A stretch of DNA of 39,815 bases, taken from positions 1 to 39,815 of the forward strand of contig JAISLZ010000108.1 of NCBI GenBank assembly GCA_031277015.1, given 5' to 3'. Below the pieces are notes generated by a model. It was not told the origin of the DNA, searched no databases, and saw nothing but the letters and a program-made list of their open reading frames with translations. Both the position numbers and the translations under genes were made by a program. This document shows positions 7,913 to 17,049 of this stretch, one piece after another (within the stretch, counting starts at the first letter, position 1; the number at the start of each line of letters is the position of its first letter). Source of the stretch: Eubacteriales Family XIII. Incertae Sedis bacterium (GTDB taxonomy: Bacteria > Bacillota > Clostridia > Peptostreptococcales > Anaerovoracaceae).

Positions 7913-10267
7913 TTATGAGAAATAAAATTGTTTTGAAGTAAGGATGCGCTGCATCGCAACATAGGCCTGGCCGAGGGCGACGCCGCCGTCGTTCGGGGGG
8001 ACAGCGATGTTGTAATACGGCGTGAAGCCGTCCGCATGCAGCAGGCGCAGGGTTTCTTCTATGAGTATCTTGTTCTGGAATATGCCGCCCGAGAGGCAGA
8101 TCGTGTCTACCCCGCGCTCTTCGCGCGCAGCGCGACATTCGGCGAGAATGGTGCGGCAGACGTCCATATGAAAACGCAGAGCAAATGCGTCGGCTTGATC
8201 TACGGCACGGGAGGATATGGCACGTTGTGCAGCGTTTTCGAGCATGACAGCGCACTCGCCTTCGTACCTGTTGACGTGATGGATGCCGAGCAGGGCGGAC
8301 ACGGCGTCGAATAAGCGGCCCATGCTCGATGTTCGTACAGTGTTCACCCCGCCAAGGACGGCCGCCTCAATCATGCGACGATCTGCTTCGTAATCGTTCA
8401 GAGTGTCGTTTTCTTCCGCGTAATTCAGGACGTAGGAAATATCTATGTCGAAGGTCCTCTCGCCTTTCGGACACACAGAGACATTGGACGCTCGCGTTGC
8501 TTGCACCCTGTCCTCATGTGTTTTCCCAGAGTAGTCTCGGCGGGCGCCTGCCAACCGGCAGGCCGCGGATTTCCACGCGTCCCGCATAGAAGCATCGCCG
8601 CCTATCATCTCTATGTTCCGCAGATATGAAAAGCGTTCGAACTCAGCGCATTCGCAGATCAATATTTCACCGCCCCATATCGTACCGTCCGCGCCGTAAC
8701 CCGTGCCGTCAAAGGCGACGCCGATGACGGGTCCGACAAGGCCGTGCTCGGCCATAACCGAGGCAATGTGCGCGTGATGGTGCTGCACGGCTAGCAATTG
8801 GGCGCCCTTTGTCTCCGCGTATTCCTTTGCAATTTCAGCCGTCCGATACAGTGGGTGCGCGTCGTGGGCTACCACGCAAGGCGTGATATCGAAGAACTCC
8901 TCCATGTCAGCGAGGTTCCCACCGTATACGCGTTCCGTTTCGATGTTCTCCATATCGCCGATATACTGGCTCATGTAGACGAAGCTGCCCTTTGTGAGCG
9001 CGAATGCACTCTTGAGATCCGCACCCGCCGCAAATATCCGGTCATTTTTTGACAGACTGTCAGTGCCGCGAAGGTAGATGGGTACGGGCGTCCAGCCCTT
9101 TGAGCGGCGTATGAGCTGGGGCTTTCCGTCACAGACGCGCGCTACGGAGTCGTCAATCCCGCGGACTATGCGGCGTCCGTTGTACAGTATGCCCGCGACG
9201 CGCCCGTCCCTGGCGGCGAGCGACAGCATCTCCTCGTCGTCGCGGATGATGGGGAGACCTGCTATATTGGCACTAGTCATTACGAGCGGCCCGAGCGCGG
9301 AGATGAGCATATACTGCAACGCCATGGATGGAAGGAAAGCCCCGATGAAACGGCTCGTGGACAGCACTCCCGGAGCAAGTGGCGGCGCAGCATCCTCCCC
9401 TGAGCGATGCTGTTCCAAAAGGACGATTGGCCGCTTTGGCGAAGTGAATAGGGTTTCTTCTTCGTCATTCAATTCACAATACGCGCGTACGCCCTCCACC
9501 GAGCTGAACATCACGGCGAAAGGCTTGTGCTCTCTCAATTTGATATCGCGAAGCCGCTCTACGGCATTCTCGTCAAAAGGGCTACACACGAAGTAATATC
9601 CGCCCACTCCTTTCAGAGTGATGACGCCACCGCCCCTGATCGCGCCAATCGCTTCGGATATGGCGGCGTTCCCATGTGCCACGGACGCCGCCCTGCCCGC
9701 ATGCCAGATCGCCTGAGGGCCGCATTCATGACATGACACCGTCTGGGCGTGATAACGACGGCTCGCAGGATCAGTGTATTCCGCTCCGCAAGAGGGGCAC
9801 ATGGAGAAATCCATCATGGCGGTCGTATCCCGGTCATAGGGCAGTCGTTCCATGATGGTATACCGTGGGCCGCAGTTTGTACAGCTGATGAACGGGTGCA
9901 TGTATCTCGAATTTGCGGGGTTACGAAACTCGGAGAGACATTCGCCGCACACCGCTATGTCCGCGGGTACGGCCGCTATCTCGTCCTCCGCTGTCGCGCT
10001 CGACACTATGCGAAAATCATCGAATGGTACTGTGTCTATGACTTCCCGGTCTATACGCATGATGTCCGCCATGCGCGGCTTGCCCGCCTGCACCACCTCT
10101 ACGAACTCGCCTATGCGCTCCGGCTCGTCCGTCACGATGAGCTGTACGAAGGCGCCCATATTCCGCACCTGCCCGCGCATGCGGTATTTGGCCGCAAGTC
10201 TTGAAAGCGTCGGCCTGAAGCCGACGCCCTGAACGATCCCCCAAAACGTAATAACCTCTGTTATCAT
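7913..10267 (-). CDS. hypF: carbamoyltransferase HypF, [NiFe] hydrogenase maturation
   Basis: Acylphosphatase domain GIVQGVGFRPTLSRLA; zinc-finger motifs CGECLSEF...CTNCGPRYTI...CPSCGAEYTDP...CHECGP; C-terminal DGGVALGQAYVA. Confidence 0.96.
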   Translation of the reverse strand: MITEVITFWGIVQGVGFRPTLSRLAAKYRMRGQVRNMGAFVQLIVTDEPERIGEFVEVVQAGKPRMADIMRIDREVIDTVPFDDFRIVSSATAEDEIAAVPADIAVCGECLSEFRNPANSRYMHPFISCTNCGPRYTIMERLPYDRDTTAMMDFSMCPSCGAEYTDPASRRYHAQTVSCHECGPQAIWHAGRAASVAHGNAAISEAIGAIRGGGVITLKGVGGYYFVCSPFDENAVERLRDIKLREHKPFAVMFSSVEGVRAYCELNDEEETLFTSPKRPIVLLEQHRSGEDAAPPLAPGVLSTSRFIGAFLPSMALQYMLISALGPLVMTSANIAGLPIIRDDEEMLSLAARDGRVAGILYNGRRIVRGIDDSVARVCDGKPQLIRRSKGWTPVPIYLRGTDSLSKNDRIFAAGADLKSAFALTKGSFVYMSQYIGDMENIETERVYGGNLADMEEFFDITPCVVAHDAHPLYRTAEIAKEYAETKGAQLLAVQHHHAHIASVMAEHGLVGPVIGVAFDGTGYGADGTIWGGEILICECAEFERFSYLRNIEMIGGDASMRDAWKSAACRLAGARRDYSGKTHEDRVQATRASNVSVCPKGERTFDIDISYVLNYAEENDTLNDYEADRRMIEAAVLGGVNTVRTSSMGRLFDAVSALLGIHHVNRYEGECAVMLENAAQRAISSRAVDQADAFALRFHMDVCRTILAECRAAREERGVDTICLSGGIFQNKILIEETLRLLHADGFTPYYNIAVPPNDGGVALGQAYVAMQRILTSKQFYFS

Positions 10268-11394
10268 TTTTTCTTAGGATTGACGCTACGTCGAGGCTGG
10301 ACGGCAGTCCTCAATGTGTCGGCGCCATCTTTGGCTCGATTGGCCCGGCCCGCAACCTTGTCGGCGCTATCCTTGCTCCGATTGGCCCGGCCCGCGATCT
10401 TGTCGGCGCCCACTCGAGCCTTGTCGGCGCTATCCTTGCTTCGATTGGCCCGGCCCGCAATATTATCGGCGCCCACTCGAACCTTGTCGGCGCTATCCTT
10501 GCTTCGATTGGCCCGCCCCGCCCCTTCAATCGCCCGGCGATACCTATCATAGTCTTCAGCCGTGGGCACTTCGTGCTCCTTCAGGTCCTCAATGTCGGGG
10601 ATCACCCTCCTCTCCAAATATGTCGACACGGTGGGAGGCTCATATATCTCGTGGATTTCGGTTTCTTCCTCAATGAGCTCCGCCTCCATCTCCAGGCTTT
10701 CAAGCCTATCCCAACGCTCCTCCCTTTTGATCATACAATAGGTCATGAGCACGGACAGCATGAAGAAATACGAAACCACATCAAGCGCAAAAGCCACCAA
10801 ATACATGTAAAAGTCACCTTCACCGAACTTACCGTTGAGAATCGTAATAGTGTGGTTGTAGATGATAAAAATGGCCGAACCCAGATACGATAGCACGGCG
10901 ATGATCGCGGTCACCCACCCAAAACCCTGCGTGATACGCAAGGATGGCAATATTATCACAAGAAGCAAATATATGGCCGTGATAGCGGCGAGAGCGGCGT
11001 ATGGGATGAAAATGGCATACTCTATCGAGTCGTAGAGATCCTTGAATTTCTCCCCTATCGGAGATACTTTTTCATACTCCACATATATTGAAATCAGATA
11101 GATGCATAGAGGGACTATCAGAACGAGTCTCCTCAATATGTTGGTGCGGTATGGGTAATTCATGAACGCCAGCGCCGCTACCGCGCCAAACACCAAGAGG
11201 TAGATGACCGTACCCAGAGGGGAATCGCCGGCCTCAGGTACTCCGGAAGCAGTGAGCTCCATTCCCGACAGATATGCTTGCAATGCGTTCCAATAGTAGC
11301 CTAGCGGATAGCTAATAGCGATGTGAACAGCCGCAAGCGCTATCATCACGAGCGCGGAACTTTTGATTTTTCTGAAACAATAGTCGTCCATCAC
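10264..11394 (-). CDS. uncharacterised multi-TM membrane protein with repetitive C-terminal tail
   Basis: Several hydrophobic segments, then AGRANRSKDSADKVRVGADNI-type repeats; 4-bp overlaps with both neighbouring genes. Confidence 0.75.
   Translation of the reverse strand: MMDDYCFRKIKSSALVMIALAAVHIAISYPLGYYWNALQAYLSGMELTASGVPEAGDSPLGTVIYLLVFGAVAALAFMNYPYRTNILRRLVLIVPLCIYLISIYVEYEKVSPIGEKFKDLYDSIEYAIFIPYAALAAITAIYLLLVIILPSLRITQGFGWVTAIIAVLSYLGSAIFIIYNHTITILNGKFGEGDFYMYLVAFALDVVSYFFMLSVLMTYCMIKREERWDRLESLEMEAELIEEETEIHEIYEPPTVSTYLERRVIPDIEDLKEHEVPTAEDYDRYRRAIEGAGRANRSKDSADKVRVGADNIAGRANRSKDSADKARVGADKIAGRANRSKDSADKVAGRANRAKDGADTLRTAVQPRRSVNPKKK
10325..10535 (-). repeat. in-frame tandem repeat in multiples of 21 bp (spacings 42, 63, 63 bp)
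   Basis: tggcccggcccgc-like copies begin at 10341, 10383, 10446, 10509; encodes heptads AGRANRS/KDSADKV/RVGADKI. Confidence 0.85.
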
Positions 11395-11930
11395 TCAATC
11401 TTGAGGCTTTTTTTCGGGCATCCCTCTATGCAGAGCCCGCACCTCGTACATTTGTCATCATCCACTTCCCACTTTTTATCTTCACGGATAACGGCGATCG
11501 CACCCTGCGGGCACTTTTTCGCACATATACCACAGAACACGCATGTGTCATCGCATTTCAGGCTACCTTCGTTTGCAGCGCTGCCCTGATCCTCTGGCTT
11601 CTCAAAGGTATCTACTATCTTATAGACATCCGGCGTCGTGTATGTTGCCTCATTAAACAGACACTTCTTAGGGCAGACATCGACGCAGCAGCTACACTGT
11701 ATGCACTGCATTCGCCCGATCGACCAGGTCTTGGCGTCCCGGTCCACCGTGATGGCATCCGTCGGACATTTCTTGCCGCAGATGCCGCACAGTATGCAGG
11801 TGTCCATGTCTACAGCGATATGCCCTCTCGTTCTCTCTTTCCATTCGCGGGGGATCACGGGGTACATGAGCGTAGCCGGCTTCCCGCCCAGGCTGCGCAT
11901 GATCATCTTTCCTATCTTCAATCCGGGCAT
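11391..11930 (-). CDS. hydrogenase/NuoI-like 2[4Fe-4S] subunit (EchF/HycF-like)
   Basis: CILCGICGKKCP, CIQCSCCVDVCP, CVFCGICAKKCP, CTRCGLCIEGCP (four cluster motifs); start placed at MPGLKIGK. Confidence 0.87.
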   Translation of the reverse strand: MPGLKIGKMIMRSLGGKPATLMYPVIPREWKERTRGHIAVDMDTCILCGICGKKCPTDAITVDRDAKTWSIGRMQCIQCSCCVDVCPKKCLFNEATYTTPDVYKIVDTFEKPEDQGSAANEGSLKCDDTCVFCGICAKKCPQGAIAVIREDKKWEVDDDKCTRCGLCIEGCPKKSLKIE

Positions 11931-11934
11931 ATTG

Positions 11935-13014
11935 TCACCTCTCTGTACAGCTGATACACGGGTCAATCGTCAGCACCAGCACCGGCACGTCTGCGAGGTC
12001 GCATCCCTGAAGCATCCTGACAAGCGCGGGGATGTTCGCGTTGGTAGGGGTGCGCACTCTGATGCGTTCGAGAAATTTGCTCCCGTTACCCTTGCTGTAA
12101 TAATACGCTTCACCGCGCGGCTGCTCCATACGGCCCACAAACTCTCCCGATGGATTGCCCTTCACCTTCACTTCGATGTCGCCTCCGGGCATATGCCCGG
12201 CCGCCTCTGCTATGAGGTCTATGGATTGGAACAGCTCCCTCACCCTGACCTTGCACCTGGCCATGGAGTCGCCGCCCTCCTCTACGCAGGGTTCAAATCC
12301 GAGATCCGCATACGCGCCGTGGCCATCGAGCCTGACATCCATCCTGACGCCCGAGCCCCTTGCGACGGGCCCGACGGCACAAAGCTCCTTCGCGTCTTCC
12401 GTGGACAGCACCCCGACCCCTTCGAGCCGGTTCTTCACGGACAGGTCTTCCAGGAACACGTCCGTCAGTTCCTTGAGCTCGGGGATCATGCCGCGCAGCG
12501 TCCCGGCTATCTCCGCGAGCTTCTCGTCCGGAACGTCCTTCCTGACGCCGCCGACCTTGCATACGGAGAATATCACCCTGCCGCCCGTCGTTTCCTCGAA
12601 GATATCAAGCACCGTCTCGCGCAGCCTCCAGCTGTGCATGAACAGACTCTCGAACCCGAAGCTGTCCGCAAGCAGGCCGAGCCACAGCAGATGGCTATGC
12701 ATACGGCCGAGCTCATGCCATATCGTGCGCAGGTATTCCGCACGCGGCGGGACAGTGATGCCTAGGTTGCCTTCTACCGATTTGCAATATCCCCATCCGT
12801 GCCCAAAGCTGCATATCCCGCAGATGCGTTCGATGACGTAGACCATCTCCGGCCATTCGTTCTTCTCGACGAGCTTTTCGAGGCCACGGTGTATGAACCC
12901 GATGGACGGTATCGCCTCGACGACCGTCTCGTCCTCGAGGACGAGGTCGAGATGTATAGGCTCGGGCAGGACAGGATGCTGAGGCCCGAATGGTATAATT
13001 GTACGTTTAGCCAT
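11935..13014 (-). CDS. Ech/Hyc-type [NiFe] hydrogenase large subunit (NuoD-like)
   Basis: RICGICSFGHG (L1) and C-terminal DPCISCTER (L2): both nickel-ligand CxxC motifs present. Confidence 0.92.
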   Translation of the reverse strand: MAKRTIIPFGPQHPVLPEPIHLDLVLEDETVVEAIPSIGFIHRGLEKLVEKNEWPEMVYVIERICGICSFGHGWGYCKSVEGNLGITVPPRAEYLRTIWHELGRMHSHLLWLGLLADSFGFESLFMHSWRLRETVLDIFEETTGGRVIFSVCKVGGVRKDVPDEKLAEIAGTLRGMIPELKELTDVFLEDLSVKNRLEGVGVLSTEDAKELCAVGPVARGSGVRMDVRLDGHGAYADLGFEPCVEEGGDSMARCKVRVRELFQSIDLIAEAAGHMPGGDIEVKVKGNPSGEFVGRMEQPRGEAYYYSKGNGSKFLERIRVRTPTNANIPALVRMLQGCDLADVPVLVLTIDPCISCTER

Positions 13015-13484
13015 TACTTTCCTTTCCTCTCCTTATCTACCTTATCTTTCTTATTCTCTTTATCTGTCTTCGCTGACTTCAATTCTTTGCCTGACGCTTC
13101 CCTCGGCTTCGCGCCGCGATCTTCCACGGGATTCCACGGCGTCTCGGACGCTATTTTGAAGAAATGCCCGCCGTAATCGAGCGCAAGGTTTCTGAATGTG
13201 ATGCCAAAAAGGTCATGCATCTCGTTCTCGTATATGAATGCTGGCCAATATATGCCCGATATGCTATGGATCTCGGGATCTTTGTCCTCAATGCTGACCT
13301 TGAAGTTCTTCAACGTTTCGTCCTTTTCAAACGAGTACAGTATCTCCACAGCCCCCTCGGCTTTTGTGGCGCACGCCTGGCCAAGGCGGTAGCCTTCCGA
13401 TTTGATGTCCGATACGGACTCGAGCAGATGGGAAGCCTCTATCGTCACTATATCCTGTATCAAGTCTTTTCTCTCGCTCATCAC
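13014..13484 (-). CDS. NuoC-like hydrogenase subunit (EchD-like) with lysine-rich tail
   Basis: PEIHSISGIYWPAFIYENEMHDLFGITFRNLALDYGGHFF; position in cluster. Confidence 0.8.
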   Translation of the reverse strand: MMSERKDLIQDIVTIEASHLLESVSDIKSEGYRLGQACATKAEGAVEILYSFEKDETLKNFKVSIEDKDPEIHSISGIYWPAFIYENEMHDLFGITFRNLALDYGGHFFKIASETPWNPVEDRGAKPREASGKELKSAKTDKENKKDKVDKERKGK

Positions 13485-14107
13485 GCTTCCTCCTTTCCGC
13501 TCCCAGAGTTCTTGCTGTCATCAGCGCTCTCGTCATCGGGCTGCGTACCGAAATATTTCACCTCAATGTCGTCACCGGGAAGAACAAGCTCCTCAAGCGG
13601 TTCGGGTGGAGCCCCGTCGGGAAGGCCCATCCTGTCCAGATTCGCAACCGCTTCAGCCGCGGTAGTCGTCTCATGCGGACGTTTCTCCATCGCTTTCTTC
13701 TTCTCGTCCAGCGCTCCGAGCGCACGTACGACACCATCGATGATAGCCTCTGGCCGCGCGGCGCAACCTGGGACGTAGACGTCTACGGGTATGACCGTGT
13801 CGACGCCCCCCATTATATTGTAGCAATCCTTGAACACGCCGCCCGATGTCGCGCATATCCCTATGGCCGCGACTGCCTTCGGTTCGGGCATCTGTTCGTA
13901 TATCTGCTTGACGACGCTGACGTTCTGTTCGTTGATGGACCCCGTGATCAGGAATATGTCGGCGTGCTTCGGGTTGCCCGTGTTGATGATGCCGAACCGT
14001 TCGACGTCGTACATGGGAGTGAGGCACGCGAGCACCTCAATGTCACAGCCGTTGCAGCTTGACCCATCGTAATGTATGATCCATGGACTCTTTGTGATGT
14101 ATGACAT
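13481..14107 (-). CDS. [NiFe] hydrogenase small subunit, NuoB-like (EchC-like)
   Basis: SSCNGCDIEVLACL, GICATSGGVF, VPGCAARPEAI; start at MSYITKSP with GGAGG RBS. Confidence 0.9.
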   Translation of the reverse strand: MSYITKSPWIIHYDGSSCNGCDIEVLACLTPMYDVERFGIINTGNPKHADIFLITGSINEQNVSVVKQIYEQMPEPKAVAAIGICATSGGVFKDCYNIMGGVDTVIPVDVYVPGCAARPEAIIDGVVRALGALDEKKKAMEKRPHETTTAAEAVANLDRMGLPDGAPPEPLEELVLPGDDIEVKYFGTQPDDESADDSKNSGSGKEEA

Positions 14108-14120
14108 ATCGCGCCTCCTT

Positions 14121-15020
14121 CTACATAAGTCCCCTGAGATAGTATAGCAGTATGAGGTTGGCTGCGCCAAATGTGATCGTCACAAGCCAGCTCGATTTGA
14201 GCGCGAACTGCCATTTCATCCTCGCGAACGCATTGTCGATAAACACTTCGAGGAAGAAAGCCAGCAGCGCGACGGCGGCGCCTATGACGGCCATGTACCA
14301 CGTTCCATTCGGGAAGAACAGGAATACGAAGCCGAGCAGGAACACATTCTCATACCAATGCGCTATCTCGATGAGGGCGAGAGTCCTCCCCGAAAATTCT
14401 GTCGTCACACCCTTGACCAGTTCCTGATGCGCGTGATGCGAAAGGGAAAGGTCAAAGGGCGACTTGCGGAATTTCATCGTGAGAATGAAAAGATAACCGA
14501 TAAATATTCCGACGAGATACTGTAACGGTATGCCTCCGCTATCGAGACCTACACCCGCCACTATGTCTCCTATGCGGAAGCTGCCTGTCGTCATATACAG
14601 GCCGACCGCCGTTAGCAGCACCATGGGCTCGTACGCCATCATCTGTAAAAGCTCCCGCTCCGCGCCTATCTGCGCGTAGGGTGAGTTGGACGAATAGGCG
14701 CCTATCACGAGGAACAGGTTGGCCGTCGTGAGCGTAAAGATGACGAGCAGCAGGTTCTCCCCGAAGAAAAAGAGGCCGCCCGTAATGATGATGAAAATGA
14801 GAAAGCACATCACGTAGAAGTCCTGCCCGCTATTGACGGTCACAGGCTCCTTCTCCATGAGTTTGCGGACATCGTAGAAGGGCTGCATTATCGGCGGACC
14901 GAATCTGCCCTGCATGCGCGCGGTGACCTTCCTGTCTATACCTGAGAGCAGCCCCCCTACGAACGGGCCGGCTATAAGGTAGCAGACGAGGCCGATCACG
15001 GCATAAATACTGACTGGCAT
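14121..15020 (-). CDS. NuoH-like membrane subunit (EchB/HycD-like)
   Basis: GGLLSGIDRKVTARMQGRFGPPIMQPFYDVRKLMEKE; start at MPVSIYAV overlapping upstream stop (TGATG). Confidence 0.9.
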   Translation of the reverse strand: MPVSIYAVIGLVCYLIAGPFVGGLLSGIDRKVTARMQGRFGPPIMQPFYDVRKLMEKEPVTVNSGQDFYVMCFLIFIIITGGLFFFGENLLLVIFTLTTANLFLVIGAYSSNSPYAQIGAERELLQMMAYEPMVLLTAVGLYMTTGSFRIGDIVAGVGLDSGGIPLQYLVGIFIGYLFILTMKFRKSPFDLSLSHHAHQELVKGVTTEFSGRTLALIEIAHWYENVFLLGFVFLFFPNGTWYMAVIGAAVALLAFFLEVFIDNAFARMKWQFALKSSWLVTITFGAANLILLYYLRGLM

Positions 15021-17026
15021 CAGAACGTACCCCCTCCCTGTATATACCTGAACACCGATATTGCGAGCGAACCCGCGAACGAGAACGAAACCGCAAATAT
15101 GACGCAGGTCGTGACAAGCCCAACGCGGTTCATTAGCTTCTCGCCGAACACGCCTTCCATATACCAATTGCGCAGGCTCACAGGGATATCCTTGCCCATC
15201 GAGCCCGCAAAGGTCAGGTTGTCACCCTCGTTCGCACCGCCCATGTAAAGGGGGACGACGCGCTTGCGCGTGCGCCCGTAGAATAGGAGCGGCAGCACGA
15301 GGATAGTAGCGGCGAGTACAACCATGATGATCATGTTGTCGCCCGACAGCGCGACGGCTGTAGCGTCAGTGATGCCATCGAAGAAGTGAGTGACGAACGG
15401 AACTATGACGCTGCCGGAGAACAGAGGGAACGAGAGGGATATGATGATGACGAGCACAATGTGCCCCGTCAGCACGAACCACTCCTCACCGTGCACCTTG
15501 TCCTGTATGTTCTGCCTGTTTGCCACTATTGCCGTGAGCTTGCCGAGCCATTTACCCCAGTAGAACACGGTGACGGCGGATCCGAATACTATCATGAGCA
15601 CGACCCACACCCCACCCGCGTCGACGAACGACTGGAGGGCCGCCCACTTGGATATGAGCATCCCGAACGGCGCGAGGAACATCGCGGCTATACCGATAAT
15701 CATGTATACAGCCAGCCTCGGCATCCTGCCGAACAGCCCGTCCATATCCTCTATATCTCGACTGCCTATGTTGTGCTCGGCCGTACCTACGCTGAGAAAG
15801 AGCAGTGACTTCGTGACCGCGTGGAAGATAATGAGCATGATTGCGGCCCATACGCCCTCCGGAGTGCCTATGCCTGCGCACGCGACGATGAGGCCGAGGT
15901 TGGCAATAGTAGAATACGCGAGGACACGCTTCGCATTGCTCTGCGTGACCGCCGCGAACGATGCAAGGACGAATGTGAGCCCCCCGACCATCATAACCAT
16001 GAATCCCGGCCCACCTATGTCCATGATGCCCTGCACTCCGAGCAGGGGCGAGAGCTTCACGATGAGGAATACGCCCGCCTTGACCATCGTCGACGAGTGT
16101 AGCAAAGCCGACGTAGGCGTCGGCGCGACCATCGCCCCGAGCAGCCAACTGTTGAACGGCATCTGCGCGGCCTTCGTAATGCCCGCAAAACACAGCAGCA
16201 TGACGACCGCGTTCACGATATAGTCAGGCTGGCCCAGAGCCTTCGCCGATGAGCCGAGCTCAAGCAGCCGGTCTATCTCAAGCGTCGCGTAGGTGCCGCC
16301 GAGCAGCACGATGGCGAGCACGAAGGCGAGCCCACCAAGCAAGTTCATGATGAGCGCCCGGAAAGAATTCCTTACAGCCTCCTCTGTCTTCGTATACCCT
16401 ATCAGGAAGAACGAACAGAGCGTCGTGATCTCCCAGAAGAAGTACATATATATCAGGTTGTTTGAGAGGACGATGCCAAACATCGCGGCCAGGAAGATGA
16501 ACATGAGGAAGAAAAACCACCAACGCCTGTCAGGGCCCTCAGGGTGATGGCTCTGAAAGTCTTTCATGTAACCGACAGCATATACGCATATGAGCGTACC
16601 TATGATGCCGATGATAATGACCATTATAAGCGCAAAATGATCTATGCCTATGTTGTTCTTCACCTCGATGCTGTGACCCGCGTGCAACTCAAACCATATG
16701 AGGATAAAACATTGCACCGGTGCAAGTATGCACGCCAACACTTTTTTGTACTTGATCCCGAGGATGAAGATAACTACGGCTAGCGCCGCCTCTATCCCCA
16801 TCATCACGTATCCCGTGGCTTCCGCCGACTCCGTCCCGCCTGACCACAGCATGTTCGGTCCAACGTCAGACCATATACCCTGCCTGACCGCCAAAATCAC
16901 CGAAAAGACGGCCGTGGCCGCGGCTCCGATGAAAATCACCGGGCCACGCGCCACGTCACTCCTGATGAACAGCAGAGCCAAAGCGATCACAAGTGGGATC
17001 AGTACGAGAAAAATTATCGTTTCCAC
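15020..17026 (-). CDS. NuoL/MrpA-like proton-pumping membrane subunit (EchA-like)
   Basis: LLHSSTMVKAGVFLIVKLSPLLG, FHAVTKSLLFLSVGTAEHNIGSRDIEDMDGL. Confidence 0.92.
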   Translation of the reverse strand: METIIFLVLIPLVIALALLFIRSDVARGPVIFIGAAATAVFSVILAVRQGIWSDVGPNMLWSGGTESAEATGYVMMGIEAALAVVIFILGIKYKKVLACILAPVQCFILIWFELHAGHSIEVKNNIGIDHFALIMVIIIGIIGTLICVYAVGYMKDFQSHHPEGPDRRWWFFFLMFIFLAAMFGIVLSNNLIYMYFFWEITTLCSFFLIGYTKTEEAVRNSFRALIMNLLGGLAFVLAIVLLGGTYATLEIDRLLELGSSAKALGQPDYIVNAVVMLLCFAGITKAAQMPFNSWLLGAMVAPTPTSALLHSSTMVKAGVFLIVKLSPLLGVQGIMDIGGPGFMVMMVGGLTFVLASFAAVTQSNAKRVLAYSTIANLGLIVACAGIGTPEGVWAAIMLIIFHAVTKSLLFLSVGTAEHNIGSRDIEDMDGLFGRMPRLAVYMIIGIAAMFLAPFGMLISKWAALQSFVDAGGVWVVLMIVFGSAVTVFYWGKWLGKLTAIVANRQNIQDKVHGEEWFVLTGHIVLVIIISLSFPLFSGSVIVPFVTHFFDGITDATAVALSGDNMIIMVVLAATILVLPLLFYGRTRKRVVPLYMGGANEGDNLTFAGSMGKDIPVSLRNWYMEGVFGEKLMNRVGLVTTCVIFAVSFSFAGSLAISVFRYIQGGGTF

Positions 17027-17049
17027 TGCTTCCCTTCCTTATCTACGAC

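Noticed and set aside
10325-10535. Possible CRISPR array
   Set aside because: Repeats are coding, contiguous, in 21-bp multiples, with no unique spacers and no cas genes.
10280-10676. Overlapping ORFs in several frames over the repeat (10280..10552, 10311..10550, 10314..10676)
   Set aside because: A repeat whose unit is a multiple of 3 bp stays open in all frames if one unit has no stop; only the minus-strand 10264..11394 frame has a full gene context.
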